Origin: Digitaria exilis
Taxonomy: Eukaryota > Streptophyta > Magnoliopsida > Poales > Poaceae
Reading direction: 5' to 3'
Assembly: GCA_015342445.1 (NCBI GenBank)
Contig: JACEFO010002177.1
Span: forward strand, 1,488,001 to 1,552,000
Length of the DNA stretch: 64,000 nt
Both the position numbers and the translations under genes were made by a program. The notes beneath the pieces were generated by a model. That model had not been told where the DNA came from, did not search any database, and saw only the letters and a program-made list of their open reading frames with translations. Below are positions 22,461-33,823 of the stretch, piece after piece; within the stretch, counting starts at the first letter, position 1, and each line of letters begins with the position of its first letter.

Positions 22461-24227
22461 TGCTCCGATATGATCTCGGCCCGTATATAGACGTGGTACT
22501 TCATTCACTGGGTGACCACTCAGATCACATCGATCGATCATCCACGTCAAGTAAGTACGCGGCCATGCTTAATTTCTTGCGTCGCATTGACATTGCATGC
22601 AGACGCTGTATGTGGTTTGGGTTTTCATTAAATTATTTGTGATCTTTTAATTTCTCGATTGTCGTGATATATTTGTTGTTATATTTGTAAGTGTGAATAA
22701 TTCTCAATCACTTGGAAACACTATATGCCTGCCATTTGATCATTTTAGATAAAGAGTTAACAAATAATCATGTGAGATTGGATTGGTTGTACAAAATGAA
22801 TATTTTGCGTGTGTATGTGTTCATCGACTGTGGCATGTCAGTGCCAAACTTGAAATTGAAATTAGTCAAACTTGAAATTGTTCAACTCCTTGGCAAGCGA
22901 GGACTGCATTCTTTTTAGACGGAGGGAGTACTTGTACTCCTGTGTAAAAATTATGTTACATGATGATTGTTAAGTAGAAGCAATGTTTTCACGTGGGGAA
23001 ATAAAAACGTAGTTGCTAGCGCTTGGATTTTTGTTCCATTGGACGCTCTGTGCAACATTTAAATTACTGTTGCAACATTATAAACCACCTTACAACATTA
23101 ACTCATCCCATCCTAGGATAGAAAATTCCCACTGCAACATGATGTTACATGCAGCATCAATTATGAGAGATGCAACATGGCAGATTATTCATTGAAACAT
23201 TTAGAATAAATTTTTGCAACATCACAAAATAGTTGTTGTAGCATGGCCGGAATTATTTATTGAAACATTTAGAATAAACTTTTGCAACATCACAAAATAG
23301 TTGTTGTTGCATCACCACACATAGAAAACATCTTGAAGATAACCACCACAACATCGCATATCAACCTCACTGTACAGTCTTAAAACAACTATTGCAACAT
23401 CAGCTGCAATGTCAATAATTAATTGATAATTTAAGCCGCAACAGTATCACATGCCCATTATGACAAAGTGTGACTAAAACTTTCCCACCTCAACGTTTGT
23501 TGTTTGAGTAGTATCTACTAAGTCATTACATTGTCTCCTGCATATCGTAACAAAATTACCCATTCAAAATTCCTAACGCAACATTAGGATCGGTAGGTTC
23601 CTCCCAGGGGTGAACCAACCCTTGAACTAAGGGGGGCTCTCCTTCTTCTTCTCTTCTTTCTTCCTCCCAACATCTTCTTCCACTCTTCTCAAAATGGGGT
23701 GGGGGGGGGGGCTGGAGCCCCCCTAGAATCGGCACTAGTTCCTCCATACGTTTTTTTCCTGTCTGGATGCCCTATGTGAAACATTGATGATTTTTTTAAA
23801 CCCCCCCTACAGCAATGCTTGCGTCGTGCCTTTTTGTGGTGATAACGAAAGGCACGATGTGGATGTCGTGTATCTTTACCATCTCTTGGAAAGCCCGTGT
23901 TTGCCGACCTTTCGTTGCGGTGGCCAAGCCCGTCGACAAATGTTGCACGTTGAATGGATTTGTGCAATGCAGAGGAGTTGGAGTCCATGAAACTACGATG
24001 CACGTGTTGCTAGGATGATGAGAACACAATGTTCATTTCGTATTCTTTTGAAAACCTAATATTCTTACTAATATTGTTTTTAGACTTACCAATTGCTTTT
24101 AAAAAACGTGCTTTGTGTAAATTTACTTTCCTATAGATTTTGTGTATTTTGTGTGTCCGTCGTTGTGATGCATGGGCCATCAACTATAGTCATCTAGAAA
24201 ATCTCCAACCCTTATTCTTGTGAAAAA
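22461..24227. other. Intergenic with decayed repeats
   Basis: Holds a single Stowaway-like right end (GACGGAGGGAGTA at about 22919-22931) without a partner, many TGCAACAT words between 23050 and 23410, and a C/G-run region (23690-23730). The part at 23800-24020 has balanced base content like an old coding fragment, but I recognise no protein in either strand. Confidence 0.4.
23191..23326. repeat. 68 bp tandem duplication
   Basis: ATTGAAACATTTAGAATAAA followed by TTTTTGCAACATCACAAAAT.. at 23191 recurs with few changes at 23259. It lies within the TGCAACAT-rich repeat region. Confidence 0.75.
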
Positions 24228-24527
24228 GCTATCCCTCACCTGAGTGACTTGGATGTCTTCCTCACACACAGATTTTGGACTATTAGATCTAAGAAATGGA
24301 TGGCTCATATTATCTTTCACTCCCCACCTTGTCTTCTTCCCCAATATAAAAAATTTGCCCCCTATAATGGCAGCGGGTCCACCCGGAGGAGAGAGCGGAG
24401 GTTTTTTTTTGAAAAAGATGAGAGAGGAGGTTGAGGGGGACAGATATGAGCTATCCATTTATTAGATACAATGGTCCAAAATCTGGATGAGAAATGCCTC
24501 GAAATCACTCAGATGAGCGATAGACAC
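24228..24527. mobile_element. Foldback MITE of unknown family
   Basis: Two inverted arms of about 80 bp: the left (24228-24310) contains CTGAGTGA..AGATTTTGGACTATTAG..GGATGGCTCATAT and the right (about 24446-24527) has the same in reverse with about 80% identity. The outer limits and target duplication are not resolved. The centre includes a GA-rich piece with a T-run. Confidence 0.6.
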
Positions 24528-24681
24528 TTCTTTGTAAATTTATCACTGCATACAAGTTTTGGAAATGGCAAACGCTTTACATATATCCCAACTGCAACAA
24601 AGAACTAAAATCTCTATGCATCTTGGTCGGGGCATCACCATCCTATTGGTTGATTAGTTCTAAGCTGCTGCTAGAGTTAAC

Positions 24682-26357
24682 CTAGCAGCTCCTCAGCAAT
24701 GGCGGGTTGGCGAATGGCCCGTTGAGCACACCCTGAGCGATGATCTCATACGCCTTCTCCGTCATGTGTGTGCCGTCCCAGCTGGCGAAGCTCCTGGGGT
24801 CGCCCCAGATCTTGGACGTCTTGTCGCACCACTTGTTGGTGTGGTATGGCTGCTCGTCACCGCCGCAGCACGCGGTCAAAGGGTTGCCGATGCCAAACCT
24901 GCGTGGGTCCCTGACGAACTCCATGGCAGCGCCGTAGTAGTCAGCATAGATGAGCTTCACGCCGGGGTTCTGAGCGCTGAGCCGACAAACCACGCCGCGG
25001 AGCTCGTGGTTGTGCCTTTGGGAGAAGTCGTTGAACCAGCGGAGGCACCCGTGCTCGTCGTAGTCCGCACGGTTGCCACTCCTGAAGTCGCTTAGGTATT
25101 TTGGCACGCACCCGATTGGGAAGTTGTTTGGAATCACGATCGTCTTCGCGCCCATGCCAATGAGCTCCTGCAAAACACATGGTAAACGTTGCGAAACATG
25201 ATTAATTAGCTGTTAAAATGACTACTAGCCGCTCACTCTGTTCCAAATTCAAACTATTTTATCTTTGACCAAAATTATAGAATATATCACAAAGATTTAT
25301 GATAATAAATAGGTATAGTATGAAAATATACTTAATGAAGAAATTAAGGATACTTATTTGATAATTGATATAATAAACGTTAGTACTTTGTTATATAAAT
25401 TTGGTTAAAATTAAGATGATTTGACTCTAAAAAATATTAGAATAATTTGTAATTTGGAGGTGGAACTCTAGAAGAGAAATGTTACGGCGTTGAATGACGA
25501 TGATCGAGTATGTGAGCAGCGGGAACCTGGATGGAAGAGCCTATGGTTGCCATAATGTCCGGGATGAACTGCGCGGCTTGCTCACGCGGCTTAGCGGCAC
25601 CGAACCAGTAGTTGTAGTCGTTGCCGCCGATCTCGCCCAGCACGATGAGAGACTCGCTTAGGACTTGTCTCTTGGCATCTGATGACAGAATAATTCGTGC
25701 AAAGGATAATTAACAGACTAATTGATACATGAACTCATGCATGTGTGTATGGACGCGGTGTATGGATTATGAAGTACTTGTAGGCCACGCACTGTCATTG
25801 GGAGCAAGCCGCTGCAGTAGACCTTTGAACCAACCCATCTGCATGCCCAGGTGGCACCACGTCGGCACACGGTGGTTCCACCTGTGGAAGTATTCTGGGG
25901 GCATCGCCGTGGAGCCCGACACTGCAAAGTTAGCGCCATTTGGGAACATCCCTGTGTCCTTCTGCGGCAGGCTTGGTGGTAACAGTGGTAGCTGAAGGGC
26001 TTGAGCTAAAAGAAGAATACATATATTAGCAGTGAACACACTCACACACAGTATATGCAAGCACATATACAGACTGATTGTTGCAGTAATAGTATTACTG
26101 TAATACTCACCGTAGAAATCAACTATGACACGGCCGTCGCAGACGCGGCCGGTGGGGCGTTTGAAGTAGGTCATGCCAAATGGGAACTCCATTAAGTTTC
26201 TATTTGCAAAGTTGCCGGTGTCGATGATGGAGTCGCCGAAGCTGAAGATGCGCTTGTAACATCCGCACAGCCCCGTGGGAGCACTAAGCATGAGGATGAC
26301 AGAGACCAGGAAGACCCTCAGGGAGACTGAACTGTGTTGGCAGCTGAAGCTCGCCAT
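24682..26357 (-). CDS. GDSL esterase/lipase, four exons (GDSL-2)
   Basis: Exons 26111-26357, 25793-26005, 25527-25678 and 24682-25167 join without stops to 365 aa. Intron phases are 1, 1 and 0. Seen: signal peptide (residues about 10-32), block I FSFGDSIIDTGNF (Ser43), block II GANFAVSGSTA, block III GEIGGNDYN (Asn173), GLRWFNDFS-like central block, ACCGGD, and block V SWDGTHMTEKAY (Asp335, His338). It is a secreted SGNH hydrolase with Ser-Asp-His triad; its closest known clade is the At1g28580-At1g28670 type, which includes sinapine esterase and maize acetylcholinesterase (from memory), so the substrate cannot be told. The exon corresponding to exons 4 and 5 of GDSL-5 is fused here (..RRFGIGNPLTACC..), a lost intron. 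A TATA box lies 60 bp upstream. Intron 3 holds a decayed Stowaway-like repeat. Confidence 0.93.
25230..25470. mobile_element. Degenerate Stowaway-like MITE in GDSL-2 intron 3
   Basis: Inverted ends CACTCTGTTCCAAATTCAAAC and, reversed, CCTCCAAATTACAAATTATTC resemble Stowaway ends without the leading CTCCC. The body (TTTGACCAAAATTATAGAA) is typical of the family. The TA flanks are not clear. Confidence 0.5.
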
Positions 26358-26416
26358 CTCAGAACAGTAATATACTTCTCTCGTTCTGCACTTCTCCAGA
26401 TGGCTTCCCTCGACCA

Positions 26417-26426
26417 CATTTTATAG
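26417..26426 (-). promoter_or_regulatory. TATA box of GDSL-2
   Basis: The minus strand reads CTATAAAATG, 60 bp before the GDSL-2 start codon. Spacing fits a short 5' leader. Confidence 0.7.
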
Positions 26427-27934
26427 AAGCCTTGAGCAACGACAATAATGTGAGATGCTATCTAGTATCCCTATCCCACCGAACCTATCTACAAATTTCT
26501 GGAAAAAAAATAGAACCTATCTACAAGAACTGACTGATGTATCCCTTGTAAGAAAGAAAATTAGTAAAAGATGATCTGGCTGGATCGAAATATAAATACA
26601 CAACTGAAGTTGAAGGAGAATGGTTTAAATGATCACTAATATTTATGGAACATTTTTCCGTGCTGACGAATATAGCTAACCTGAACATTTCATCTGGAAA
26701 AATCTGAAAAGATATGATATGCTATATATGGAGTCATTTTTTTTAAAGGAGACAGCTTACGGAGTCTGAACATCTGAACATGCAAGCAGATGTTGACAAT
26801 CAACTCCAGAAGATATATATGCTCTATCAGTGTTGAAATAGGAAATATCAGCATTGGCCAAAACAATAAAAGGCTACATATTCTTTTTTTTTTGTAAAAA
26901 GGAGCGCTACAATGGCCAACGGTCATCAATCCAAATTGAATCCATCACTAAAACTGAAGTAGAGATTGGATGCTCACTACTATCATTTTGGGAACATTTT
27001 TTTGTCCTGGCACTGGCCATACTATGAAGAATAATCAATTCGAAGAGATCTGACATTATTTGCAATGGAATCCAAACATGCAAGCAGGGGTCAGAAAATA
27101 GTTTCTCAAGATATTCATCTATCGGTAGTGACATGTGGATAAACATGGTGTTCGATGGGCTGCTGCTGGTAGCCGTTGGGGGCTTAGGGCTGTTGCTGCT
27201 GGCAGCTAGATTTTGCCCCGATGATGCTGCTTTAGCAGCTACTGCTGGCTGCTGCAGCCAGCCGCAGCCAGCGCTAGCCGAACACCGTGAAAAATGAAAA
27301 CCGCACTACCAGCGCCCAGATGTCCGATGGGATGTCTCTTATCGGACGATCCCGGCAACGTCAAAAACAATGTCGGAAACATCGAAACAAAGGATGTCCA
27401 ACATTAAAATATATAGGTACGATGCAGCATTAAGGATTTGCAAAAAGTTAAGGAAGTAGATTGATTCTGGGAGAAAATTCGCACCGCAACGTCAACACTA
27501 TGTTGCACAACATTCACTATGAAACATGCGGAAGCAGTAGTTGAAAGATAAGATATTAACTGTTCCAACATATGGGTAGTTCTTAATATTCACCAGTAGG
27601 ATTTATTGATAACCTGAGCATCTGCCGACATATTAATATAGTTGGGTTTTACAAGGCATGTAACTCAACACAAAAAAGTCTAATTGAAAAAAATACTAGT
27701 TTCAACGTAAGCAATGTGGCTTCCTACTTGATGAATTTCCTTTTTCAATTAATGTGGAAATATGGAAATTTCTGCGAAAAACTACTATCTATATATCGGA
27801 ATATCATGCACATATGATTCTTGAAATCAATGGAAACTTTACAATACAAATTTTGGTTTCTAGCTAAGAAATTATAACTTCAACCTAAATGCATTTTTAA
27901 AAGAAAAATGTCAAGATCATGGATTGTCAATATA
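26427..27934. other. Intergenic, GDSL-2 upstream
   Basis: AT-rich spacer with one small GC-rich MITE (27147-27286, listed). CAACGTC / CAACAT words at 27350-27560 resemble the repeat words near 23 kb. No gene was recognised. Confidence 0.4.
27147..27286. mobile_element. Short GC-rich MITE (140 bp)
   Basis: Inverted ends GGTGTTCGATGGGCTGC (left) and, reversed, GGTGTTCGGCTAGCGCTGG (right). The interior is made of GCTGCTGG / CCAGCAGC words that can fold back. No clear target duplication. Confidence 0.55.
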
Positions 27935-28193
27935 CTCCCTCCGTCCAGAAAAGTAAGTCGTATTAGGATCAGCCAAAAGTCAAACTTCACAAATTTTGAC
28001 CAAAAATTGGTTAAAATATAAATACATTTAGTATATAATTTTTACATCAATATATTTGTACTTAAAACTATTTTGAGATAACATTAAGTTTTTACCGATT
28101 GATATTATATTATAAGAGAAATTAAGAGTCAAACTCCATTTTGACTGACTTTTCCCCAACTCTTATACGACTTAGATTTATGGACGGAGGGAG
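27935..28193. mobile_element. Stowaway MITE (259 bp)
   Basis: Ends CTCCCTCCGTCC and GGACGGAGGGAG are perfect inverted repeats, extended imperfectly (AAGTAAGTCGTAT / ATACGACTTAGA). TA flanks lie at 27933-27934 and 28194-28195. Non-coding, AT-rich core. Confidence 0.9.
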
Positions 28194-28195
28194 TA

Positions 28196-29155
28196 TCATT
28201 GAGGAAACTCCTCACAAACATTTTTTTTACCTTTCTTCTAGAGCAGTGTTGTCCTCAAAAGTTCGTAAAGACACGGAGAAGCACTTTATATTTTCTGCCA
28301 TGCCAGGTTAATTGCCTTGTAGAAGTTGTAAAGGCTGAGCTTATCACAATGGAAAGTTCAGGTCGGCATCCTTTGCCACCTTTTCTCTTCAAAACGAAGC
28401 ACTGCCTACTTCCCTAGCATTATTCAGCACCACAATTGCTTTTGTCTCGCTAATTCTTGCTAATATATATAGAACCCAGCTTATTTACAACCAATTGCAA
28501 TATATCCTTACCTACGGCCTTTCCTTATCTGACTTCGGGGAAAACAGGAGGCGAGTACCCCACGCAGGGCCCCACCACCTCCCTCCTCCCGTGGCTGGCG
28601 TTGCTGACCCCACATTATGCTTATTGAAATACATTGTTTTGCCTAGATTTAACCACTTTAATACTTAGGAAAAGTATAAAAATTGCCAACTGATAATATT
28701 TTCTATTCCACGTTATAGACAATTTTCTCTCTCCCCGTCCTTTCTTTCCTGCTACCTGTAGTACAGTGGAAAACACCGAGACACTACACGTAAAAAATCA
28801 TCTAGGGACTTGAATTATTTTACCTTGTTAATAACACATATTGTTGCCTGTATATATGTATTGAGTTGCATATAAGAAAAATCAGAAAAAATACCCATAT
28901 ATACGCACTGAGTTGTCTTTTTCTTAACACATTATTGTATATATTAAAATGCATTGAGTTGTGCATATAAAATTAAAAAATACCTAGATAAAATGCATTG
29001 AGTTACCGTTGTTCTTACCACATTTTTGCACTGTGAGATGTATTGAGTTACCTGATTTTGCTCGAAGTGGTAGGATACAAATTGCTGACTGCCCCATGAA
29101 CGCACTCCATGCTTGTGGGCTTCGCAATGTCTCCACCTCCTCCGCCGGCACCACA
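28196..29155. other. Intergenic, no gene recognised
   Basis: AT-rich; the words GCATTGAGTT(G/A) or GTATTGAGTT recur about six times between 28858 and 29050 at irregular spacing. A short GC-rich patch (28550-28620) precedes it. Confidence 0.4.
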
Positions 29156-29773
29156 TCAACCTCCTCTTCGTTGAGGTGCTCGCCTCCGCCCGAGGCCCCA
29201 CCGAGTGGGCCGAATCACCGCTCGCCTATACCCCACACCACCTCCTTGCATTGGTGGCATGGTCAAGGTCGGTGAGCCTGCAGGCGCCGTGCCACCTCTA
29301 CCTTCCCTCCCCACTGTAGCGCTTGCCTCTGCCCCATCTACCCCACCTGAGGCCCCCATCGAGCGGGCCGAGGCACCGCTCGCCTCCGTCCACTCAGCCA
29401 CAGGACGAGGCTGGGTGGATCCGTTGGGGTTGGACCACATGGCAATAGATCCAGCGAGGAGATAGAAGACAAGGGCGAGGAGTTCGTCGTGGAAGTCGGC
29501 GGCACCGGTGCGGTCTTTCCTGCCGGCGGCCTCAATGATGGAAGCGAGTACTGCGGCGGGGGTGGGGGCGCGGTGACGGCCATCGGCGGGGAGCAAGCTT
29601 AAGGCGGATCTGCCAAGGAAGAGGGCAAAGGAATGGAGGAAGTGTGGGTGGGTGGGTGGGGCTGGGGCCACCAATATAAAATGCTTTGGTTGGATGCTGG
29701 ATGGGGCGGTGGGAGGATGGATGCAGCCGGTCGTTCTAGTCATCAATAATACGACCGGTTGCAAAGAAGTCAT
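29156..29773 (-). other. GC-rich open frame, possible gene fragment
   Basis: An isolated GC-rich island with a 205-codon minus-strand frame rich in Pro/Ala/Gly. One part (LLALVFYLLAGSIAMW) looks like a membrane helix. I do not recognise a family. There is no TATA box, no intron-exon pattern that I trust, and overlapping frames on both strands are also open, as expected from GC-rich sequence. It may be a captured or decayed gene fragment. Confidence 0.25.
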
Positions 29774-30638
29774 TACATATATACTAGAGAGTCGAGAAGG
29801 CGATGAAAAGGATGTGAGAAACGTGTATTGATGCTGAATGTACCAGCACTAGTAGTCACCTAATTTGGAAAAGCTTGCACACTTCACATGCATGTCATGG
29901 CAGCATTGTCTCCAGATAGACACCCATACAAATTAGAAATTTCCAAATTTTATATTAGTATCATTATTTCTATATAAATAAGATTGCCATGAATAAAATT
30001 AAAAATGCCTTTTGGAGAGGTGATTTAGTAGCTAGTGAAACATAATTGCCGGCATACTATGTCCATAAAGTTACTTGTGTTTTATGTAGTATTTGTGGTT
30101 TCTATGGACAAAATTTTATTCAGACCTTCAGGAAACCTGAGTAACAGGGGAAAAAGACCTGATTAGTTATTGTAAAAGAGCTCATTGTATATATTTTACC
30201 TCCATGAGACGAAAGAAGCAAAATTAAGAGTAAGAAACAAAAGTTAACCGCATAGGATAAGTACCAGACAAAAAGAGAAATAAGAGCATTTATTTACTCT
30301 CTACTTCAGTCAATACAATAATGCAAAGTACATTAAAATTCGAAAACAAAATCAAATTTGTAAATTTTGACCAACAATTATCCAAACTATATCATGTTTA
30401 CTGTAAAGAAGTTGCATCAATATATTTGTATACAAAAGAACTTTAAAAATAAATGATATTGGTTTAAGATCAATTTGATAATATATTGAAGGAGAAATTA
30501 GAAGGCCAAAATATAGCTTTGAAAGTCTTGTGCAATTACTATCTTCATTTCAAATTATAAGTCATTCTAACTTTTGGGAGAGTCAAAACATTTCAAGTTT
30601 GATCAAATTTATACAACATAGTACTAGCGTTCAAGATA

Positions 30639-30797
30639 CTCCCTCTGTTCCAAATTATTAGTCATTCTGAATACCATTTTGAGTGTCTAAATTCATGACA
30701 TCTTTTATGAACCTTGACATATACTTGTCTAAATTCATAGCACCTTCAATGAATATGGTAAAAAGCCAGGATGACTAATAATTTGGAACAGAGGGAG
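30639..30797. mobile_element. Stowaway MITE (159 bp)
   Basis: Ends CTCCCTCTGTTCCAAATTAT and its reverse at 30797 are perfect over more than 20 bp (then TAGTCAT). TA flanks lie at 30637-30638 and 30798-30799. Confidence 0.9.
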
Positions 30798-31116
30798 TAC
30801 CAAATAAGTACCATTAGTTTCTTTATTAAATATATTTCTATAGTATAACTATTTAGTGCCTTAAACTTTTGTGACATCTCTATAATTTTGGTCAAACATA
30901 AAATAGTTTGGCTCTTCAAGAAAGTCAGTTACTATATTTTGGAACGGGGGGATTACCCTGAAAACCTCACTTCTAAAGCTCATATACAATGATGGACGGA
31001 GAGAGAGTAGTGCTTAACAAGATACATAAGAGTGAGGTAATATAATTGTATTGGGATACAGTTGTAGGTTGTAGCCTCAAATTAATCCTTGAAAAAGGAC
31101 ACCCATATTCAACTCG

Positions 31117-31172
<56 letters not shown>
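31117..31172. repeat. (ATA)n microsatellite, about 18 units
   Basis: Uninterrupted AAT/ATA trinucleotide run. Confidence 0.95.
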
Positions 31173-31174
<2 letters not shown>

Positions 31175-32379
31175 CAATTTCAACTTGACTACTCTGAACT
31201 CTGAACCTCTAGGCTTAGCAGCATGGTCTGCGATCCATAACCATAAATCCAACCACGTTGCTATCTTAGCCAACTCAAAGTTATGTAAAATGGAGAGATT
31301 TCTTGCAAAAATTATATTGGAAAGATTACGCCCAATGGTTACTTAAGATTTTTCCAATGCTCTAGTTAAATTCTTCGCTATATATTTCATTTTTTCTATT
31401 AATTAGTCATAAATAGCTAGCCTCGTTGTTGATGAACATATCCATGTACCACTAAAAGAATATCATTGTTTGTTCTTGAAATAAATTTTAAAAAGTATGA
31501 GGGATTACGTGTATCAATGATATGTGGATCATCCGTGCCAATGATTGATAATGGACCAAGACGGAATTGTGCGATACTCATTTCACAAGAAAGGTCTTTT
31601 TTTTCCAAAAGAAACCTCATGTTCCACACAGTACAAGTTGAGTGAAATAGTTAAAATCAATAGGAACTCACCATACTTGAGTTGTTGGATATGGGATTCA
31701 ACCTACCAAAACCTATCCCTACCAACATACACTATATCACAACACCAAATTAGGGTTGCACGTGGGCTAGTAAATGTCCATTATCACTGATAAACCATCG
31801 GTCAGTGAAATATTATAACGAATCATCAGTCGGTTGTGGTATATTGATATTTGGACAATATAAATGCAGCGTAATGTTATACTTTGCAGGCTGGATATTT
31901 ACTAAGTTCTCACCCTCCCTCATTTATCTGATGGCCCCCACGTTTGGCACTGAGATCAGGCAAACAATACATCTACAGTGTGTGCAGTGCTCCTCTTCTC
32001 CTGCGACTGGTTAAGGTGGTGTTTAGTGGCCAAAGTTGGTGTAACTTTATTATAGTAGAATCTGTTAGGAAACATGTTTTGTCAGAGTGAATGAATAGTG
32101 AAGTTGCATTCCTATAATTGCAACTGCACGGGAATTGCGTTTGTATTTGTGACAACAGGAGCTCAAGAGACAACCTTCTTTGGTTCTTTTAAATGCTACA
32201 ATATTTTAATTTGGCAAAATATCATAGAGCAAAAGGAACGTCACCTCAGGCTCACTGCTTCTTGGAAACTACTCGACATTATTTCTGTGAATTTAGAGGT
32301 GGACTATTCTTCTCTTGGCTACACGAAGAACTATATATTCCTAGCAACTCAGCAATGGCGGGTCTGCGAATGGGCCGTT

Positions 32380-32463
32380 GAGCACTCCCTGGGCGATGAC
32401 CTTGTAGGCTTTCTCCGTCATGAGCACTCCCTGGGCGATGACCTTGTAGGCTTTCTCCGACAT
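32380..32463. repeat. 42 bp tandem duplication in GDSL-3 last exon
   Basis: Copy one is 32380-32421 and copy two 32422-32463, differing at one base (..CCGTCAT against ..CCGACAT). The unit is 14 codons, so the frame is kept. It duplicates the helix after the catalytic His block. Confidence 0.95.
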
Positions 32464-32583
32464 GTGCAACCCATCCCAGCTAGCAAAGCCGCTTGGGTTG
32501 CCCCAGACCCTGGCCTTGTTGGTGCACGCTGCGTCCATGTGGTATGGTCCGTCACCAGCGCAACACGCAACCAGGGGATTATC

Positions 32584-33270
32584 TGTTGAAAAAATAGGCA
32601 ATTGTAAGTTTAATTTCCGAACTAGATTAAACATGACGATAAACAATCCTAACATGCAATTCTCTAGCAGACTAGGCAGTACGAACAACATAATCATGAC
32701 ATCAGAAAACATGATTAAAACACAATGTACGTACTGAGGAATTACCGTAGGGAAGACGAACGACGCAGTTGGAACAACGACGGTTCTACGGACGGAGCGC
32801 AGCAGACGATGTTGCAGACGAGGTACGCCGCAGCACCAGACTTGGACGGAGGATGAGCCGTGGTGAAGACCTCTTGAGCAGTCGCGCGCAGCGCTTCCCA
32901 AAAACCTTATTCGCCTTCTCCCGGTGCAGGATCTCGAAGACGACCGGTTCCGGAGACCTGCTCTCCCGTTTGCCGGTGCACGCCAGCGCTCGGGATGGAG
33001 TAGACTATGATAGCAACGCAGCAATGAGAAGTAGCAAAACCCTAACTCGTATAGACTTTCTTAGGGACTCCCAAACCTAGGGGATTCCCGTATAGAGTCT
33101 ATGGTGCACTTCTTCCATGAGGGGGGTGGCCTCTATTTATTGAGAGGAAAACCCCCACAACCTCATCCATTAGCAATATGGGACTAATAGATGACGTACC
33201 TCTCAAATGCTAATGGGCTTTTGAGATTTACTTAGGATTATTCATATGGGCCAAGCCCAATAATTTAACA
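32584..33270 (-). repeat. 3' LTR of the copia element
   Basis: 687 bp, TGTTG..TAACA on the plus strand. Differs from the partner LTR mostly by transitions. Confidence 0.95.
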
Positions 33271-33281
33271 ATCCCCCACCA
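33271..33281 (-). other. Polypurine tract of the copia element
   Basis: The minus strand reads GGTGGGGGAT directly before the 3' LTR, the expected plus-strand priming site of reverse transcription. Confidence 0.85.
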
Positions 33282-33823
33282 GATCTCAAATTTCCATATA
33301 GAGATTTTGCTTGTTTTTCGCTACTGTTTATATACCAGTATTTTGGCAAGGACTGTTAAGTTGAACTCTCGCCTAGAGTTTCAAGCTACACTCATCCACA
33401 ACTTGAACAATGGACTACGCCTTGAATTGCAAGTTTTGTACAGACAAGTTTCACTCAAAGACCAAACCAGTACTTGGCTACCAGTAGCCTACCCCGCGGG
33501 TGGAGCATATACGTCATACTCCTTGGTCTCTTCTTGAGCTTACTAGAGATCACCCAAATCTCATAGACTGCGACGTTTTACAATCGGGCTCATATAGGTG
33601 TGTTCTTTCAAGAATGTTCTGTAGGACAACATCTTCGCTTAATCAAGCCAATAGAAACAGATTAAAGCATATCACTAACCTGCCTTACATCATTTGAGAG
33701 TATTGCATCTTCACTCAGAGAGGGTCTAGTAATTACTCTCCTCAGTCAACCAGCAGCTTGTTTTTCCCAGATCCTAATTCACGGGATCTTCGATCACATA
33801 GGTTGGATTACTACTGTGGCAAC

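Larger units (their letters stand above)
29774..32340. other. Intergenic with MITEs, no gene recognised
   Basis: AT-rich spacer between the GC island and GDSL-3. It holds one clear Stowaway (30639-30797), apparently nested in an older similar element (about 30540-30955, ends TTTCAAATTATAAGTCATTC and GGAACGGGGGGATTA), and an AAT microsatellite. Confidence 0.5.
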
